DNA of 15,010 nt from Natronohydrobacter sp. (GTDB taxonomy: Bacteria > Pseudomonadota > Alphaproteobacteria > Rhodobacterales > Rhodobacteraceae), in contig SKGU01000307.1 of assembly GCA_007117255.1 (NCBI GenBank), positions 1 through 15,010 of the forward strand, given 5' to 3'. This document shows positions 1 to 8,044 of the stretch, in pieces. Made by a program: the position numbers and the translations under genes. The notes below the pieces were generated by a model. That model made no database searches. It was given only the letters and a program-made list of their open reading frames with translations, and was not told the DNA's origin. Each line of letters opens with the position of its first letter. The stretch's first letter is position 1.

Positions 1-250
1 ACCCGGCGAACCATGAAGGACGTGAACTGCGCTTGTCTGCCTTGGTTGCCGAACAAGCGACACCATGAAACACAAACCACCACACGAATGGTCCTGCCGC
101 GTTTGAGCTGCGCCAAACACCAAAAGCTGGCGATCAATCTTCCATCTGGCCTAGAGATATGTGCAGAGAACGAAACCAGCGCTCAATCATTCCCGAACTT
201 GGGTTGGCTTTACCACCTCGCCGCACGCTCAGCGCTTGTAGTGCCAAAGC
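1..250. other. Left-edge segment, no gene recognised
   Basis: This stretch lies downstream of the stop codon of the minus-strand LysR gene. One plus-strand frame is open from base 1 to about 357, but it runs through the 3' end of the LysR gene, has no ribosome binding site before its ATG at 13 and matches no family I know. On the minus strand only very short frames are present, for example an 18-codon frame beginning near 190. I see no convincing terminator with a T-run. It may be ordinary intergenic DNA or a decayed remnant. Confidence 0.4.
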
Positions 251-1171
251 TCAATCCCGGCATTCAGGCGCGTAAGGCAAACACAACCGCGATGCGAAGT
301 CAGAGGTCTGGAGAAGGGATACCAGGCGATCTTGAAACGCGGCACAGATTGGGCTGACCCTGCCACCGCGCCGCAACACAAATCCAACAGTCCGAAGCGC
401 AGAGGGATCATCCAGGTCAAGAGCGCAAAGGTCTTCATCTATTGAGCGTGTGGCAAGTGCAGGCAAGATTGTTGCCCCCGCACCTGCACGCACCAATGCA
501 AGAAGGGAAATGACGTTCCGGGCACGCAGCGCAGGTGCCCTGTTCAGCCCGTCAGTCTCAAAACCAGAATACCCGGCGGTTGATCTGTTGCTAATCAGAC
601 GATGCCCTTGCACATCCTGACGCGTCAGCGGGCGTGTGAGTCGTGCCAGCGGATGATCACGGCGACAGACCAGCCGAAACGGGTCATTGAACAGCGCAAC
701 AAACTCCAGACCGGCACTGGCTTCGGGCTTGCCGCCGATGCCTAGTTCCACCTCACCCGTTTCGACCAGCATATGGACCGTGGCACTGTCAGTATCCAGC
801 AATTCGATCCGGATGCCATCGTGATCACTCAACATATCGCTGAGCAAGGAGGGCAGCAGCTGGGCTGCAACTGACGGCACAGCCGCGATGCGCAAGGCAC
901 CTGCGCGGCCCGCTGCCGTTGCGTGCATCCGTTCGATGGTATGGTCGTATTCACGCAGCAAATCACGCGCAAGCTTGTGTATTTCGAGACCAAGTCCGGT
1001 CAAGGTGTGCTTGCGATCTGTTTCAAACAGGTCGGCGCCCAATTCCGTTTCCAACTGCTTGAGAGTCATCGATATCGCAGAATCCGTGCGGCCGATGGAC
1101 TTGGCCGCATCCCGGATATTCCCGCAATCAGCAACGGTTACGAAAACGCGCAGCGCTTGCATCTGAATCAT
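251..1171 (-). CDS. LysR-family transcriptional regulator
   Basis: This is a LysR-type regulator of 306 residues, the usual family length. The N-terminal winged helix-turn-helix covers roughly residues 5-62 (LRVFVTVADCGNIRDAAKSI, then LKQLETELGADLFE), followed by a linker helix and a two-lobed effector-binding domain starting near residue 90 (GALRIAAVPSVAAQLLPSLL). I chose the ATG at 1171. The open frame extends to 1336, but that extension reads into the start of the divergent oxidoreductase gene and carries no LysR-like sequence; ATGs at 1207 and 1162 are alternatives. It is divergent from the eight-gene catabolic/transport unit across a 92-bp AT-rich gap, the standard arrangement for a LysR protein that activates its neighbour in response to a pathway compound and represses itself. 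That regulatory role is inferred from position. Confidence 0.93.
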   Translation of the reverse strand: MIQMQALRVFVTVADCGNIRDAAKSIGRTDSAISMTLKQLETELGADLFETDRKHTLTGLGLEIHKLARDLLREYDHTIERMHATAAGRAGALRIAAVPSVAAQLLPSLLSDMLSDHDGIRIELLDTDSATVHMLVETGEVELGIGGKPEASAGLEFVALFNDPFRLVCRRDHPLARLTRPLTRQDVQGHRLISNRSTAGYSGFETDGLNRAPALRARNVISLLALVRAGAGATILPALATRSIDEDLCALDLDDPSALRTVGFVLRRGGRVSPICAAFQDRLVSLLQTSDFASRLCLPYAPECRD

Positions 1172-1263
1172 CGAAAATAATTCCAGAAAAACTGAAGTTG
1201 ATTTCATTTTAATTCGATTGATCTGAATATTCCACCCACTTAGCGTGGAGGCTGGAGGTTTTG
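1172..1263. promoter_or_regulatory. Divergent promoter/operator region
   Basis: This AT-rich gap separates the LysR gene from the operon. It holds an inverted repeat at 1212-1228, ATTC-N9-GAAT, which contains the T-N11-A spacing typical of LysR sites. An overlapping perfect palindrome, GAATATTC, lies at 1225-1232. No clear -35/-10 pair could be assigned. The plus-strand operon has a strong ribosome binding site, GGAGG at 1254-1258, five bases before the ATG at 1264. The operator assignment is inferred from spacing, symmetry and position. Confidence 0.45.
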
Positions 1264-2265
1264 ATGACACACACGACTCTTTCTTTGGATCAGGTCGAAA
1301 ACCTTGCCTTTCAGACGCTGCAGAATGCTGGGGCATCGGATCATCAGGCGGCGTCTGTGGCGCGTTCGACTCGTCTGGCAGAGCGCGATGGCATTCGCAG
1401 CCATGGCCTCATGTATGTGCCGATCTACGCTGAACATTTACGCTGCGGCAAGGTTCTGGGCACGGCCAGTCCGATTGTCTCCCGCCCGAAGCCAGCGGCA
1501 GTTCAGGTCGATGCCGCACATGGGTTTGCCCATGCAGCGATTGATGCAGGCTGGCCTGAGTTTGACACATCTGTGCGCGAACAGGGCATTGCCGCGATGG
1601 CCGTGTCGCGGTCTTATAATTGCGGTGTTCTGGGCCATCACGCCGAACGACTGGCTGAAGCCGGGCTTGTCGGGCTGTGTTTCACCAATGCACCTGCCTC
1701 GATTGCCCCGATTGGCGGCACAAAGCCTGTGATCGGCACGAACCCCTTCGCCCTGGCCGTGCCGGATGGTGCAGGCCGCGCGCGGCTGGTCATCGATCAA
1801 TCTGCCAGCGCAATCGCGAAATCCGAGATCATCCTGCGCGCCCGCAAAGGTGAACAGATTGAATCGGGCTGGGCGCTTGATGCTGATGGCCAGCCAACCG
1901 AGGATGCGGAGGCCGCACTTGCAGGTTCGATGCTGCCTGCGGGCGGGCAAAAGGGTTTCGGCATGGGCTTGATGGTCGAAATCTTCGCTGCTGCCCTGTC
2001 AGGCGGAAATCTGGGGCTGGTGGCCAGCCCCTTTTCCGGCCCCAAAGGCGGGCCACCAGGGACGGGGCAGTTTTTCATCGGCATCGATCCGGCGGCATTT
2101 TCAGGCGACAGCTTCCGCACGGCAATTTTGCGGCTGACAGATGCGATCACGGATCAGCCCGGAACGCGACTGCCAGGCGCGCGCCGCGTTGCCAATCGAC
2201 AGCGTATCGAGAGTGAGGGCGTGCAAGTCGATGCCGCCCTGATGGACAGAATCAAAGCCGCCTGA
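1264..2265 (+). CDS. Ldh2/DpkA-family NAD(P)H-dependent oxidoreductase
   Basis: This 333-residue protein belongs to the malate/L-lactate dehydrogenase (Ldh2) family. Members reduce 2-keto acids or cyclic imino acids such as delta-1-piperideine-2-carboxylate and delta-1-pyrroline-2-carboxylate with NAD(P)H; the fold is unrelated to classical lactate dehydrogenase. Visible landmarks are RDGIRSHGL (41-49) with the conserved His 47, GVLGHHAE (121-128), GGTKPVIGTNPFALAVP (151-167), GWALDADGQPT (202-212) and GGQKGFGMGLMVEI (227-240). It is cytosolic, with no signal peptide. A TTG at 1261 directly precedes the ATG, but GGAGG at 1254-1258 is spaced best for the ATG at 1264. It is the first gene of the operon, 18 bases before the aldehyde dehydrogenase. 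The family is clear, but the true substrate is unknown; a keto acid or a ring imine derived from the imported compound would fit. Confidence 0.9.
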   Translation: MTHTTLSLDQVENLAFQTLQNAGASDHQAASVARSTRLAERDGIRSHGLMYVPIYAEHLRCGKVLGTASPIVSRPKPAAVQVDAAHGFAHAAIDAGWPEFDTSVREQGIAAMAVSRSYNCGVLGHHAERLAEAGLVGLCFTNAPASIAPIGGTKPVIGTNPFALAVPDGAGRARLVIDQSASAIAKSEIILRARKGEQIESGWALDADGQPTEDAEAALAGSMLPAGGQKGFGMGLMVEIFAAALSGGNLGLVASPFSGPKGGPPGTGQFFIGIDPAAFSGDSFRTAILRLTDAITDQPGTRLPGARRVANRQRIESEGVQVDAALMDRIKAA

Positions 2266-2283
2266 GCGGCGAAAAGGAACGAT

Positions 2284-3735
2284 ATGGAACTTGAGACCCG
2301 CAATTTCATCGCAGGCGACTGGCTGGACGGGAACGGCACGGTCGAAAGCCGCAATCCGTCAGACTTGTCCGATGTGATCGGCCAATTCGCGCAGGCTGAC
2401 TCAGCCCAGCTTGCCACTGCGCTGGACGCTGCGCACCGCGCGCAAGTCGAATGGGGCGCAACCGGCCCACAGAAACGTCATGATGTGCTGATGTCCATAG
2501 GCACCGAGATGATGGCCCGCGCTGAAGAGATCGGCAGGCTGATTGCACGCGAAGAGGGCAAGCCGCTGGCCGAAGGCAAAGGCGAGGTGTTCCGCGCGGG
2601 ACAGTTCTTCACCTATTTTGCCGCCGAAGCGCTGCGCCAATTGGGCCAGACGGCGGATTCGGTGCGTGACGGTATCGAGATTGACGTGCGGCGCGAACCG
2701 GTGGGCGTGGTCGCGATTATCAGCCCATGGAATTTCCCAGTGGCGACCCCCGCCTGGAAAATCGCGCCCGCGCTGGCTTTTGGCAATGCCGTGATCTGGA
2801 AGCCCGCGAACCAGACCCCAGCCAGTTCCGTGGCGCTGACACAGATCATCGCAAAGCAGGACTTGCCCAAGGGGCTGTTCAATCTGGTCATGGGGGCGGG
2901 TCGCGAAATCGGGCAGGCTTTGGCCGAAACTGCGCGCGTCGATGCGATCAGCTTCACCGGATCAGTGCCCGTCGGGCGCGGGATTGCGCGCGCGGCCATC
3001 CCCAACATGACCAAATTGCAGATGGAAATGGGGTCCAAGAACCCCATGGTCATCATGGAGGATTGCGATCTTGATCTGGCCGTGGCCCATGCCACCAATG
3101 CGGCCTTTGGCGGCACAGGTCAGAAATGTACCGCCGCCAGCCGGTTGATCGTGCATGAGCGTGTCCATGATGCCTTTGTCGAGAAGCTGGTCGCGAGCGC
3201 GCAGGCGTTGAAAGTGGGTCATGCGCTGGAAGAGGGCACCCAGATCGGCCCGGTGGTCAGTGCAGACCAGCTTGCCGCCAATCTTAACTATATCGAGACC
3301 GGCAAAGGCGAAGGGGCCGAACTGCTCTGCGGCGGCACAAGGCTGGAACGCACGACCGAAGGGTTTTTCATGGCACCTGCGGTCTTTGCAAACACGCGCA
3401 ATGACATGCGCATCAACCGCGAGGAGATGTTCGCACCCATCACCTGTGTGCTCAAGGCTGGCAGCTATGACGAGGCTTTGCATATGGCCAATGATACCGA
3501 ATTTGGCCTTACTGCCGGCATCATGACCCGTGATCTGGCACGCGCCACCCATTTCCGCCGCAACGCACGCGCAGGCTGTATCATGGTCAACTTGCCCACG
3601 GCAGGTACAGATTATCATGTGCCCTTCGGTGGGCGAGGTGCCTCCAGCTACGGGCCGCGCGAGCAGGGCCGCTATGCGGAAGAATTCTACACCATCGTCA
3701 AGACGTCCTATATCCATTCGGGAGCGCCCGCATGA
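2284..3735 (+). CDS. Aldehyde dehydrogenase, KGSA/succinate-semialdehyde type
   Basis: This is a full-length NAD(P)+-dependent aldehyde dehydrogenase of 483 residues. The catalytic machinery is complete: PWNFP (148-152) with the oxyanion Asn 150, KPANQTP (173-179) for cofactor binding, FTGSVPVG (224-231), the general base Glu 248 in MEMGSKNP, the nucleophile Cys 282 in GQKCTA, and Glu 381 in EEMFAP. The EMGxKNP box and the C-terminal HVPFGGRGASSYGPREQG (445-462) resemble alpha-ketoglutaric-semialdehyde dehydrogenases of the hydroxyproline and sugar-acid pathways more than betaine-aldehyde dehydrogenases. The box reads EMGSKNP, with Ser where Gly is usual. AAGGAA at 2274-2279 is the ribosome binding site. 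The stop overlaps the next start by four bases (ATGA), implying coupled translation. It probably oxidises a semialdehyde made further up the pathway; substrate not proven. Confidence 0.93.
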   Translation: MELETRNFIAGDWLDGNGTVESRNPSDLSDVIGQFAQADSAQLATALDAAHRAQVEWGATGPQKRHDVLMSIGTEMMARAEEIGRLIAREEGKPLAEGKGEVFRAGQFFTYFAAEALRQLGQTADSVRDGIEIDVRREPVGVVAIISPWNFPVATPAWKIAPALAFGNAVIWKPANQTPASSVALTQIIAKQDLPKGLFNLVMGAGREIGQALAETARVDAISFTGSVPVGRGIARAAIPNMTKLQMEMGSKNPMVIMEDCDLDLAVAHATNAAFGGTGQKCTAASRLIVHERVHDAFVEKLVASAQALKVGHALEEGTQIGPVVSADQLAANLNYIETGKGEGAELLCGGTRLERTTEGFFMAPAVFANTRNDMRINREEMFAPITCVLKAGSYDEALHMANDTEFGLTAGIMTRDLARATHFRRNARAGCIMVNLPTAGTDYHVPFGGRGASSYGPREQGRYAEEFYTIVKTSYIHSGAPA

Positions 3736-4736
3736 ATCCCCGTATCGACGCCCTGCAATACGCCAACTGGTCGGAAAAGATCTTCCGCCAGATGCGTGCT
3801 GGCGGGGTCGATGCCGTGCATGTGACGATCACCTATCACGAGAATTTCCGCGAAACCGTTCTCAATGTCGAAGGCTGGAATCGCTGGTTCGAGCGGTTTC
3901 CCGGCCTGATCTTTCAGGGCTTCACTGCCGATGACATCGACATTGCGCGCCAGACAGGGCGGACAGCGATTTTCTTCGGATCGCAAAACCCCTCTTGCAT
4001 CGAGGATGATATCGGGCTGGTCGAAGTTTTGCATCGCCTTGGCCTGCGCTTCATGCAACTGACCTATAACAACCAGTCCCTTCTGGCCTCTGGCTGCTAT
4101 GAGGCCGAAGACACTGGGCTGACCCGTATGGGCCGCGAGGTCGTGGCGGAAATGAACCGCGTCGGCCTTGTTATCGACATGAGCCATTCTGGCGAACTTT
4201 CAACGCTAGACGCCATCGCCCATTCCACCCGCCCCATCGCCATCACCCATGCCAACCCGGCAAGCTGGCACCCGGCGCTGCGCAACAAGTCTGACCGCGT
4301 GCTGCGCGCGCTGGCCGAAAGTGGCGGAATGCTAGGGTTTTCGGTTTATCCGCACCACCTGCGTGGCGGCAGCGAATGCAAGCTGGAGGACTTCTGCACG
4401 ATGGTCGCGCGTACCGCTGATCTGATGGGGGTCGAGCATATCGGCATCGGCACTGATCTGTGTCAGGACCAGCCTGACAGTGTCGTGGACTGGATGCGCG
4501 CGGGCCGCTGGACAAAATCGCGCGATTTCGGCGAAGGCAGCGCCGATAACCCCGGTTTCCCACCGATGCCCGACTGGTTTCGTGACAATCGTGACTTCGG
4601 ACAGATCGAGGCGGGATTGCGCGCTGTTGGCTTCGCGCCCGATGATGTCGGCGCCGTCATGGGCGGCAACTGGGTGCGGTTCTTCCGCCAGAGCTTCGGC
4701 GCCGCGCACAGCGCGCAGCAAGAAGCCGCGCAATGA
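3732..4736 (+). CDS. Peptidase M19 (membrane dipeptidase) homologue, variant metal site
   Basis: This 334-residue protein has the amidohydrolase-fold sequence of the renal/membrane dipeptidase family. Conserved family residues include His 152 (IDMSHSG), His 173 (ITHANP) and Asp 242 (IGIGTDLCQD), with the C-terminal MGGNWVRFF (310-318). Two expected metal-binding elements are missing. The N-terminal His-x-Asp motif is replaced by the segment IDALQYANW (5-13), and the position of the bridging Glu appears to be Gln 85 in FGSQNPS. There is no signal peptide or membrane helix. The same variant pattern (FGFQN, YNTQNLVGTGCYE) is, as I recall, found in a dipeptidase homologue near the dimethylglycine dehydrogenase genes of Pseudomonas (PA5396 type), linking this subgroup to betaine catabolism. 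It overlaps both neighbours by four bases. It may not be a dipeptidase; amidohydrolase or non-hydrolytic roles are possible. Confidence 0.85.
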   Translation: MNPRIDALQYANWSEKIFRQMRAGGVDAVHVTITYHENFRETVLNVEGWNRWFERFPGLIFQGFTADDIDIARQTGRTAIFFGSQNPSCIEDDIGLVEVLHRLGLRFMQLTYNNQSLLASGCYEAEDTGLTRMGREVVAEMNRVGLVIDMSHSGELSTLDAIAHSTRPIAITHANPASWHPALRNKSDRVLRALAESGGMLGFSVYPHHLRGGSECKLEDFCTMVARTADLMGVEHIGIGTDLCQDQPDSVVDWMRAGRWTKSRDFGEGSADNPGFPPMPDWFRDNRDFGQIEAGLRAVGFAPDDVGAVMGGNWVRFFRQSFGAAHSAQQEAAQ

Positions 4737-6415
4737 GTTGCGAGGGCCTGAACCCCATGCCACAGGCGCGCAACTTCCGGCGCAGCCCGGATGAGGTGAT
4801 GCGCCTGGCGCGAATGGGATGCAGCCATCCCACACGCCTGTCATTTCTGCGCCAGCTTCTGCGGCGGATGGACACCGAAGGCTGGCGTTTTGACCGGCCC
4901 GTCTGGGAAATCGACGCCAATGGCGTAGGCCGCGCGGTTTACCGTGCCATTGGCCCTGTTCGAACCTACAGCCTTGTGGCTTTTGCTCATGACCTGCCGC
5001 CAGAGGCGCGCTCGGATCGGGTGATCGCTACAGCCTGGGACGCGACATTCGCGCTGTTTGACGGCACGCCTACCGCTGCGGATCTGGACCGGCTTAAAGC
5101 AAATGTGCCGCTGCAGGAAGCCGGGCGCATCTCCGCGCGTGAATTGAGCCTCAGCCGTGCAAATCGCTCGGTGCGGTTGTTCGATCATGTGGTCGAACGG
5201 CTGGCCAATGGCATGCAACCTGACGCGGCGATGCTGTTGGAAACCGGCTATCTGATGCGCACGACCGCTGTGTATGGGTCTGGCAAATTCGGCGCTGCGG
5301 ATCGGGCAGCGATTGCGCAGCGCCCGGAACTGAGCGCGCCGTTTCAGGCCGAGATGCTCTCGGTCTGGCTGACACGCACCTTCACGGTCGATCTTGTCGA
5401 ACATCTGGCCCGTGCGCGCGGTGGAAGTCGTGCTGTGCGACTTGCGCCAGAACTGAAGCGCGGTCTGGGCGTGGGCAATTCCACCGGCCTTGGCATGGCC
5501 CCTTTCGTGATCCGCCATCCGGTGCTGCTGAACAACTGGATGCTGGCACGCGAAGAGGCCTTGGCGCGGGTACGCGCGCAAACCGGCGTCGGGGCAAACG
5601 AACTGGCAGGGTTTTGCGTGGCACTGAAAGAAGCGCGCGAAAATGCCGATCTCTGGACCAGTGCGCATGACCTTCAGCGCGCGAAACTGGTCGATCTGCG
5701 TGAAGGCCTTGCACGCATTGCCAGCCATGTTGCTCAGGATTGGGACCAGGCTGCCCCTTACCCATGGGATGAGCTTTGGCGTTGGGGTCAGAACAGCCTG
5801 CCCATGGAAGCTCAGGAGGCACTACTGGCAGCGATGCTGGAGCCGCATGGTGCGTTGATCGACGGGCTGGGCGATTGCATGGATGCGGATGAGGATACGT
5901 ATTTCCCCATCAATGGCGCGATTCGCGTGGGGGAATTGCGCACCATAGTGCAGGCGCAATACGGCTGGGCGCTAGGGATCGACTACACGCAACCCGCCCA
6001 ATGCGCCCGGTTCTGGTATGTATCAGAAGACAAACTGGAACCGCGCCTGGGCGAGCGCCATTGCGAGCCCGGCGCAGAGCGCGAATTGCCGTTGGACACT
6101 GCACGCCAGGCCGCTGCGTTCTGGCTGGCGTTACGCGATCAACCCGGTGATCTGCCCGTCGCGCATCTGTTGCTGGAAGCGCCAGAGCATCGCCCGGCAG
6201 TCCGGCGCGTTCAGATCGCGGCACGGCACCCCTTCGCGGAAATACGCGACAATCTGATCAGTGCCGACATGCTGCCGATCGACATTCTACGCTGCAAACT
6301 CGCGTTCTTCGGGGCGACGCGGTTCGATCCACGCTCGGTTCGTTGGGTCCGCATCAGCCTGTTTCAGGGTGCCCCCTACCCTGATCAGATGAACGGGGAT
6401 GTCCATGAAGCATGA
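4733..6415 (+). CDS. Unrecognised conserved-looking protein (560 aa)
   Basis: I do not recognise this 560-residue protein. It is clearly coding: long, in operon order, starting with an ATGA overlap and ending inside the next gene, with the same codon bias as its neighbours. It has no signal peptide and no membrane helices, so it is probably cytosolic. Noticeable segments are an Arg-rich N-terminus (RARMGCSHPTRLSFLRQLLR, 25-44), LLETGYLMRTTAVYGSGKFG (168-187), a Gly-rich motif GLGVGNSTGLGMAPF (244-258) followed by RHPVLLNNWM, the acidic run GDCMDADEDTYFPINGAIRVG (380-400, no obvious nucleotide-binding site), and a C-terminal FQGAPYPDQMNGD (544-556). An internal ATG at 4757 could be an alternative start. 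Its place between an M19 homologue and a DUF3726-like protein, upstream of a betaine-type importer, suggests a role in breaking down the imported compound. Confidence 0.85.
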   Translation: MSCEGLNPMPQARNFRRSPDEVMRLARMGCSHPTRLSFLRQLLRRMDTEGWRFDRPVWEIDANGVGRAVYRAIGPVRTYSLVAFAHDLPPEARSDRVIATAWDATFALFDGTPTAADLDRLKANVPLQEAGRISARELSLSRANRSVRLFDHVVERLANGMQPDAAMLLETGYLMRTTAVYGSGKFGAADRAAIAQRPELSAPFQAEMLSVWLTRTFTVDLVEHLARARGGSRAVRLAPELKRGLGVGNSTGLGMAPFVIRHPVLLNNWMLAREEALARVRAQTGVGANELAGFCVALKEARENADLWTSAHDLQRAKLVDLREGLARIASHVAQDWDQAAPYPWDELWRWGQNSLPMEAQEALLAAMLEPHGALIDGLGDCMDADEDTYFPINGAIRVGELRTIVQAQYGWALGIDYTQPAQCARFWYVSEDKLEPRLGERHCEPGAERELPLDTARQAAAFWLALRDQPGDLPVAHLLLEAPEHRPAVRRVQIAARHPFAEIRDNLISADMLPIDILRCKLAFFGATRFDPRSVRWVRISLFQGAPYPDQMNGDVHEA

Positions 6416-7022
6416 TCCAATGACAAACGCGGCCCTTGAACTCTCGTTGTCGGAGATCGCTGCCCTGAGCGCCCGCGCCACACGCGGCGCGGGGCGCAAT
6501 TGGGGCGAGGCAGAGGAAGCCGCAGAGGCAACCTGTTGGCTGGCCCGCGCGGGACTGAACTGGGCAGCCGCGCTGCTGGAGGTTCTGCAGCACCCTGATG
6601 CAGACGGCGCCTGTGCGCTGCGCACAGGCATCGCTCTGGCAGATTCCGCTTCTCTTTCCGGCATCCCGCTGAACGCGCAACACAGGATAGACAGTCCTTG
6701 TTTCCTGCTGCCCTTCATTGCGCGCATAGCCGATCAGACCGGACAGCGGATCAAGTTGACTGCAGCGGATATGCAGGTTGTCATTGCACCGGGCGCTTGC
6801 CCGATGATTACCGGTCCCCTGCACATGTCAGGTCCAACGCTGGTCACGATCACGTCCTGCCAGCGCAACAGCCCGCCCTGCCCCGACTGGCCGCAAGCCC
6901 ATCGTGGAGCTGTGCTTGCCACCGAATATGCCCGCCTGACGCAACTCATGATGGCCTTCACCGTTCCCACATCGGCCAATTCACAAGCCGGGGCGGGCGC
7001 GCAGGGGGATGACAACGACTGA
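6399..7022 (+). CDS. DUF3726-like protein
   Basis: This small protein of 205-207 residues has an N-terminal segment (LSLSEIAALSARATRGAGRN, 15-34, then WGEAEEAAEATCWLARAGL) that resembles the start of DUF3726 proteins, whose function is unknown. The family call is from memory of that pattern and is tentative. Six cysteines (46, 72, 101, 134, 154, 161) are present; no signal peptide or membrane helix is seen. It overlaps the 560-residue gene by 11-17 bases, so the two are probably translated together. The ATG at 6405 is better placed than 6399, because GGGG at 6395-6398 abuts 6399 but lies six bases before 6405. A gap of 42 bases separates it from the binding-protein gene. The two unknown proteins may form a complex or act in successive steps. 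Confidence 0.8.
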   Translation: MSMKHDPMTNAALELSLSEIAALSARATRGAGRNWGEAEEAAEATCWLARAGLNWAAALLEVLQHPDADGACALRTGIALADSASLSGIPLNAQHRIDSPCFLLPFIARIADQTGQRIKLTAADMQVVIAPGACPMITGPLHMSGPTLVTITSCQRNSPPCPDWPQAHRGAVLATEYARLTQLMMAFTVPTSANSQAGAGAQGDDND

Positions 7023-7064
7023 CCCAAGACCCGCAACCAAACCAATCAACAGGGAGACTGAACC

Positions 7065-8027
7065 ATGAAAAGAACACTGATCGCCACCGCCTTTGCGACC
7101 CTTGCCCTGCCCACCGCAGCGCTTGCCGATTGCGGGCGCGTGTCTGTTGCAGAAATGAACTGGGCCTCGGCCTCGATCATTACGAAGGTCACGGAGTTCC
7201 TGCTGGTGCAGGGCTATGGCTGCGAGGTTACGCTGGTCCCGTCCGCGACCACGACTGCCATCACCTCGCTGGCGGAAAACAATGAACCTGACGTGGTGCC
7301 GGAACTCTGGATCAACTCTGCGCCACTCTATACCCGGCTCGAAGCCGAAGGCCGGGTACGCAAGGCTGCCGATGTGTTCTCTGATGGGGGCACGGAAAAC
7401 TGGTTCGTGCCGGACTACCTGATCGAAGAACACCCGCAACTGGCCACGCTTGAAGGTGTTCTGGCCAATCCCGAACTGGTTGGCGGGCGGTTTCACAACT
7501 GCCCGGATGGATGGGGCTGCCGCATCGCCAATGACAACCTGATCATCGCACATGATTTCGCAGGCGCCGGAATGGACGTGTTCAATCACGGCTCTGGCGA
7601 AACACTGGCCGCGGCCATGGCGACCGCCTACGAAAATCGCGAGCCGTTCTTCGGCTATATGTATGGCCCGACAGCCGTGCTTGGTCGCTATGGCATGGTC
7701 GCGATCGACATGGGGCCACATGTGCCGGAAATTCACGAATGCAATCAGACTGTCGATTGCGCAACACCGGGCATTTCGGCCTTTCCGGCTGCCCCTGTGC
7801 TGACCGTGGTGACGGCCGATTTTGCCGAGCGCAATCCAGACGCCTTTGAATTGGTCAGCAATATCTCGTTCACCTCGCAATCCCTGAGCGAGCTTCTGGC
7901 TTGGCAGGACATGAACAGCGCATCGAGCGAGGAAGCAGCCGTGCATTTCCTGACCACACAGCAGGAAGTCTGGCAGGACTGGGTCAATGAAGCTGCAGCC
8001 GCGCGGCTGTCCGCGCTTTTCCGCTGA
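7065..8027 (+). CDS. Glycine betaine/proline-type ABC transporter substrate-binding protein
   Basis: This 320-residue protein is the periplasmic receptor of the importer encoded next to it (OpuAC/ProX family). A signal peptide spans residues 1-21 (basic KR, hydrophobic core, ALA before Asp 22); Asp at the -1 position of Cys 23 argues against a lipoprotein. The mature start VSVAEMNWASASIITKVTEF is typical of betaine/choline receptors. Trp 33 and Trp 82 (VVPELWINS) and the aromatic GYMYGPT (197-203) are candidates for an aromatic cage around a trimethylammonium group. Six cysteines (23, 53, 146, 152, 226, 232) could give periplasmic disulfides, which is more than I would expect for the family. 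AGGGAG at 7051-7056 is the ribosome binding site. It lies upstream of the permease, with a stable hairpin just after its stop. The ligand could be glycine betaine, proline betaine, carnitine or a relative. Confidence 0.93.
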   Translation: MKRTLIATAFATLALPTAALADCGRVSVAEMNWASASIITKVTEFLLVQGYGCEVTLVPSATTTAITSLAENNEPDVVPELWINSAPLYTRLEAEGRVRKAADVFSDGGTENWFVPDYLIEEHPQLATLEGVLANPELVGGRFHNCPDGWGCRIANDNLIIAHDFAGAGMDVFNHGSGETLAAAMATAYENREPFFGYMYGPTAVLGRYGMVAIDMGPHVPEIHECNQTVDCATPGISAFPAAPVLTVVTADFAERNPDAFELVSNISFTSQSLSELLAWQDMNSASSEEAAVHFLTTQQEVWQDWVNEAAAARLSALFR

Positions 8028-8044
8028 GGGATCGTTCATGAACC

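Noticed and set aside
207..250. Imperfect inverted repeat just after the LysR stop
   Set aside because: Only 8 of 10 pairs match, the loop is about 24 bases and no T-run follows, so it is not convincing as a terminator.
13..357. Plus-strand frame of 114 codons at the left edge
   Set aside because: It overlaps the 3' end of the LysR gene, lacks a ribosome binding site and has no recognisable family pattern.
1172..1336. 55-residue N-terminal extension of the LysR protein
   Set aside because: It would run through the divergent gene's start and ribosome binding site, and the LysR domain starts at the ATG at 1171.
2613..3116. Long minus-strand frames inside the aldehyde dehydrogenase, plus similar ones in the other operon genes
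   Set aside because: They are antisense shadows typical of high-GC codon bias and show no domain pattern of their own.
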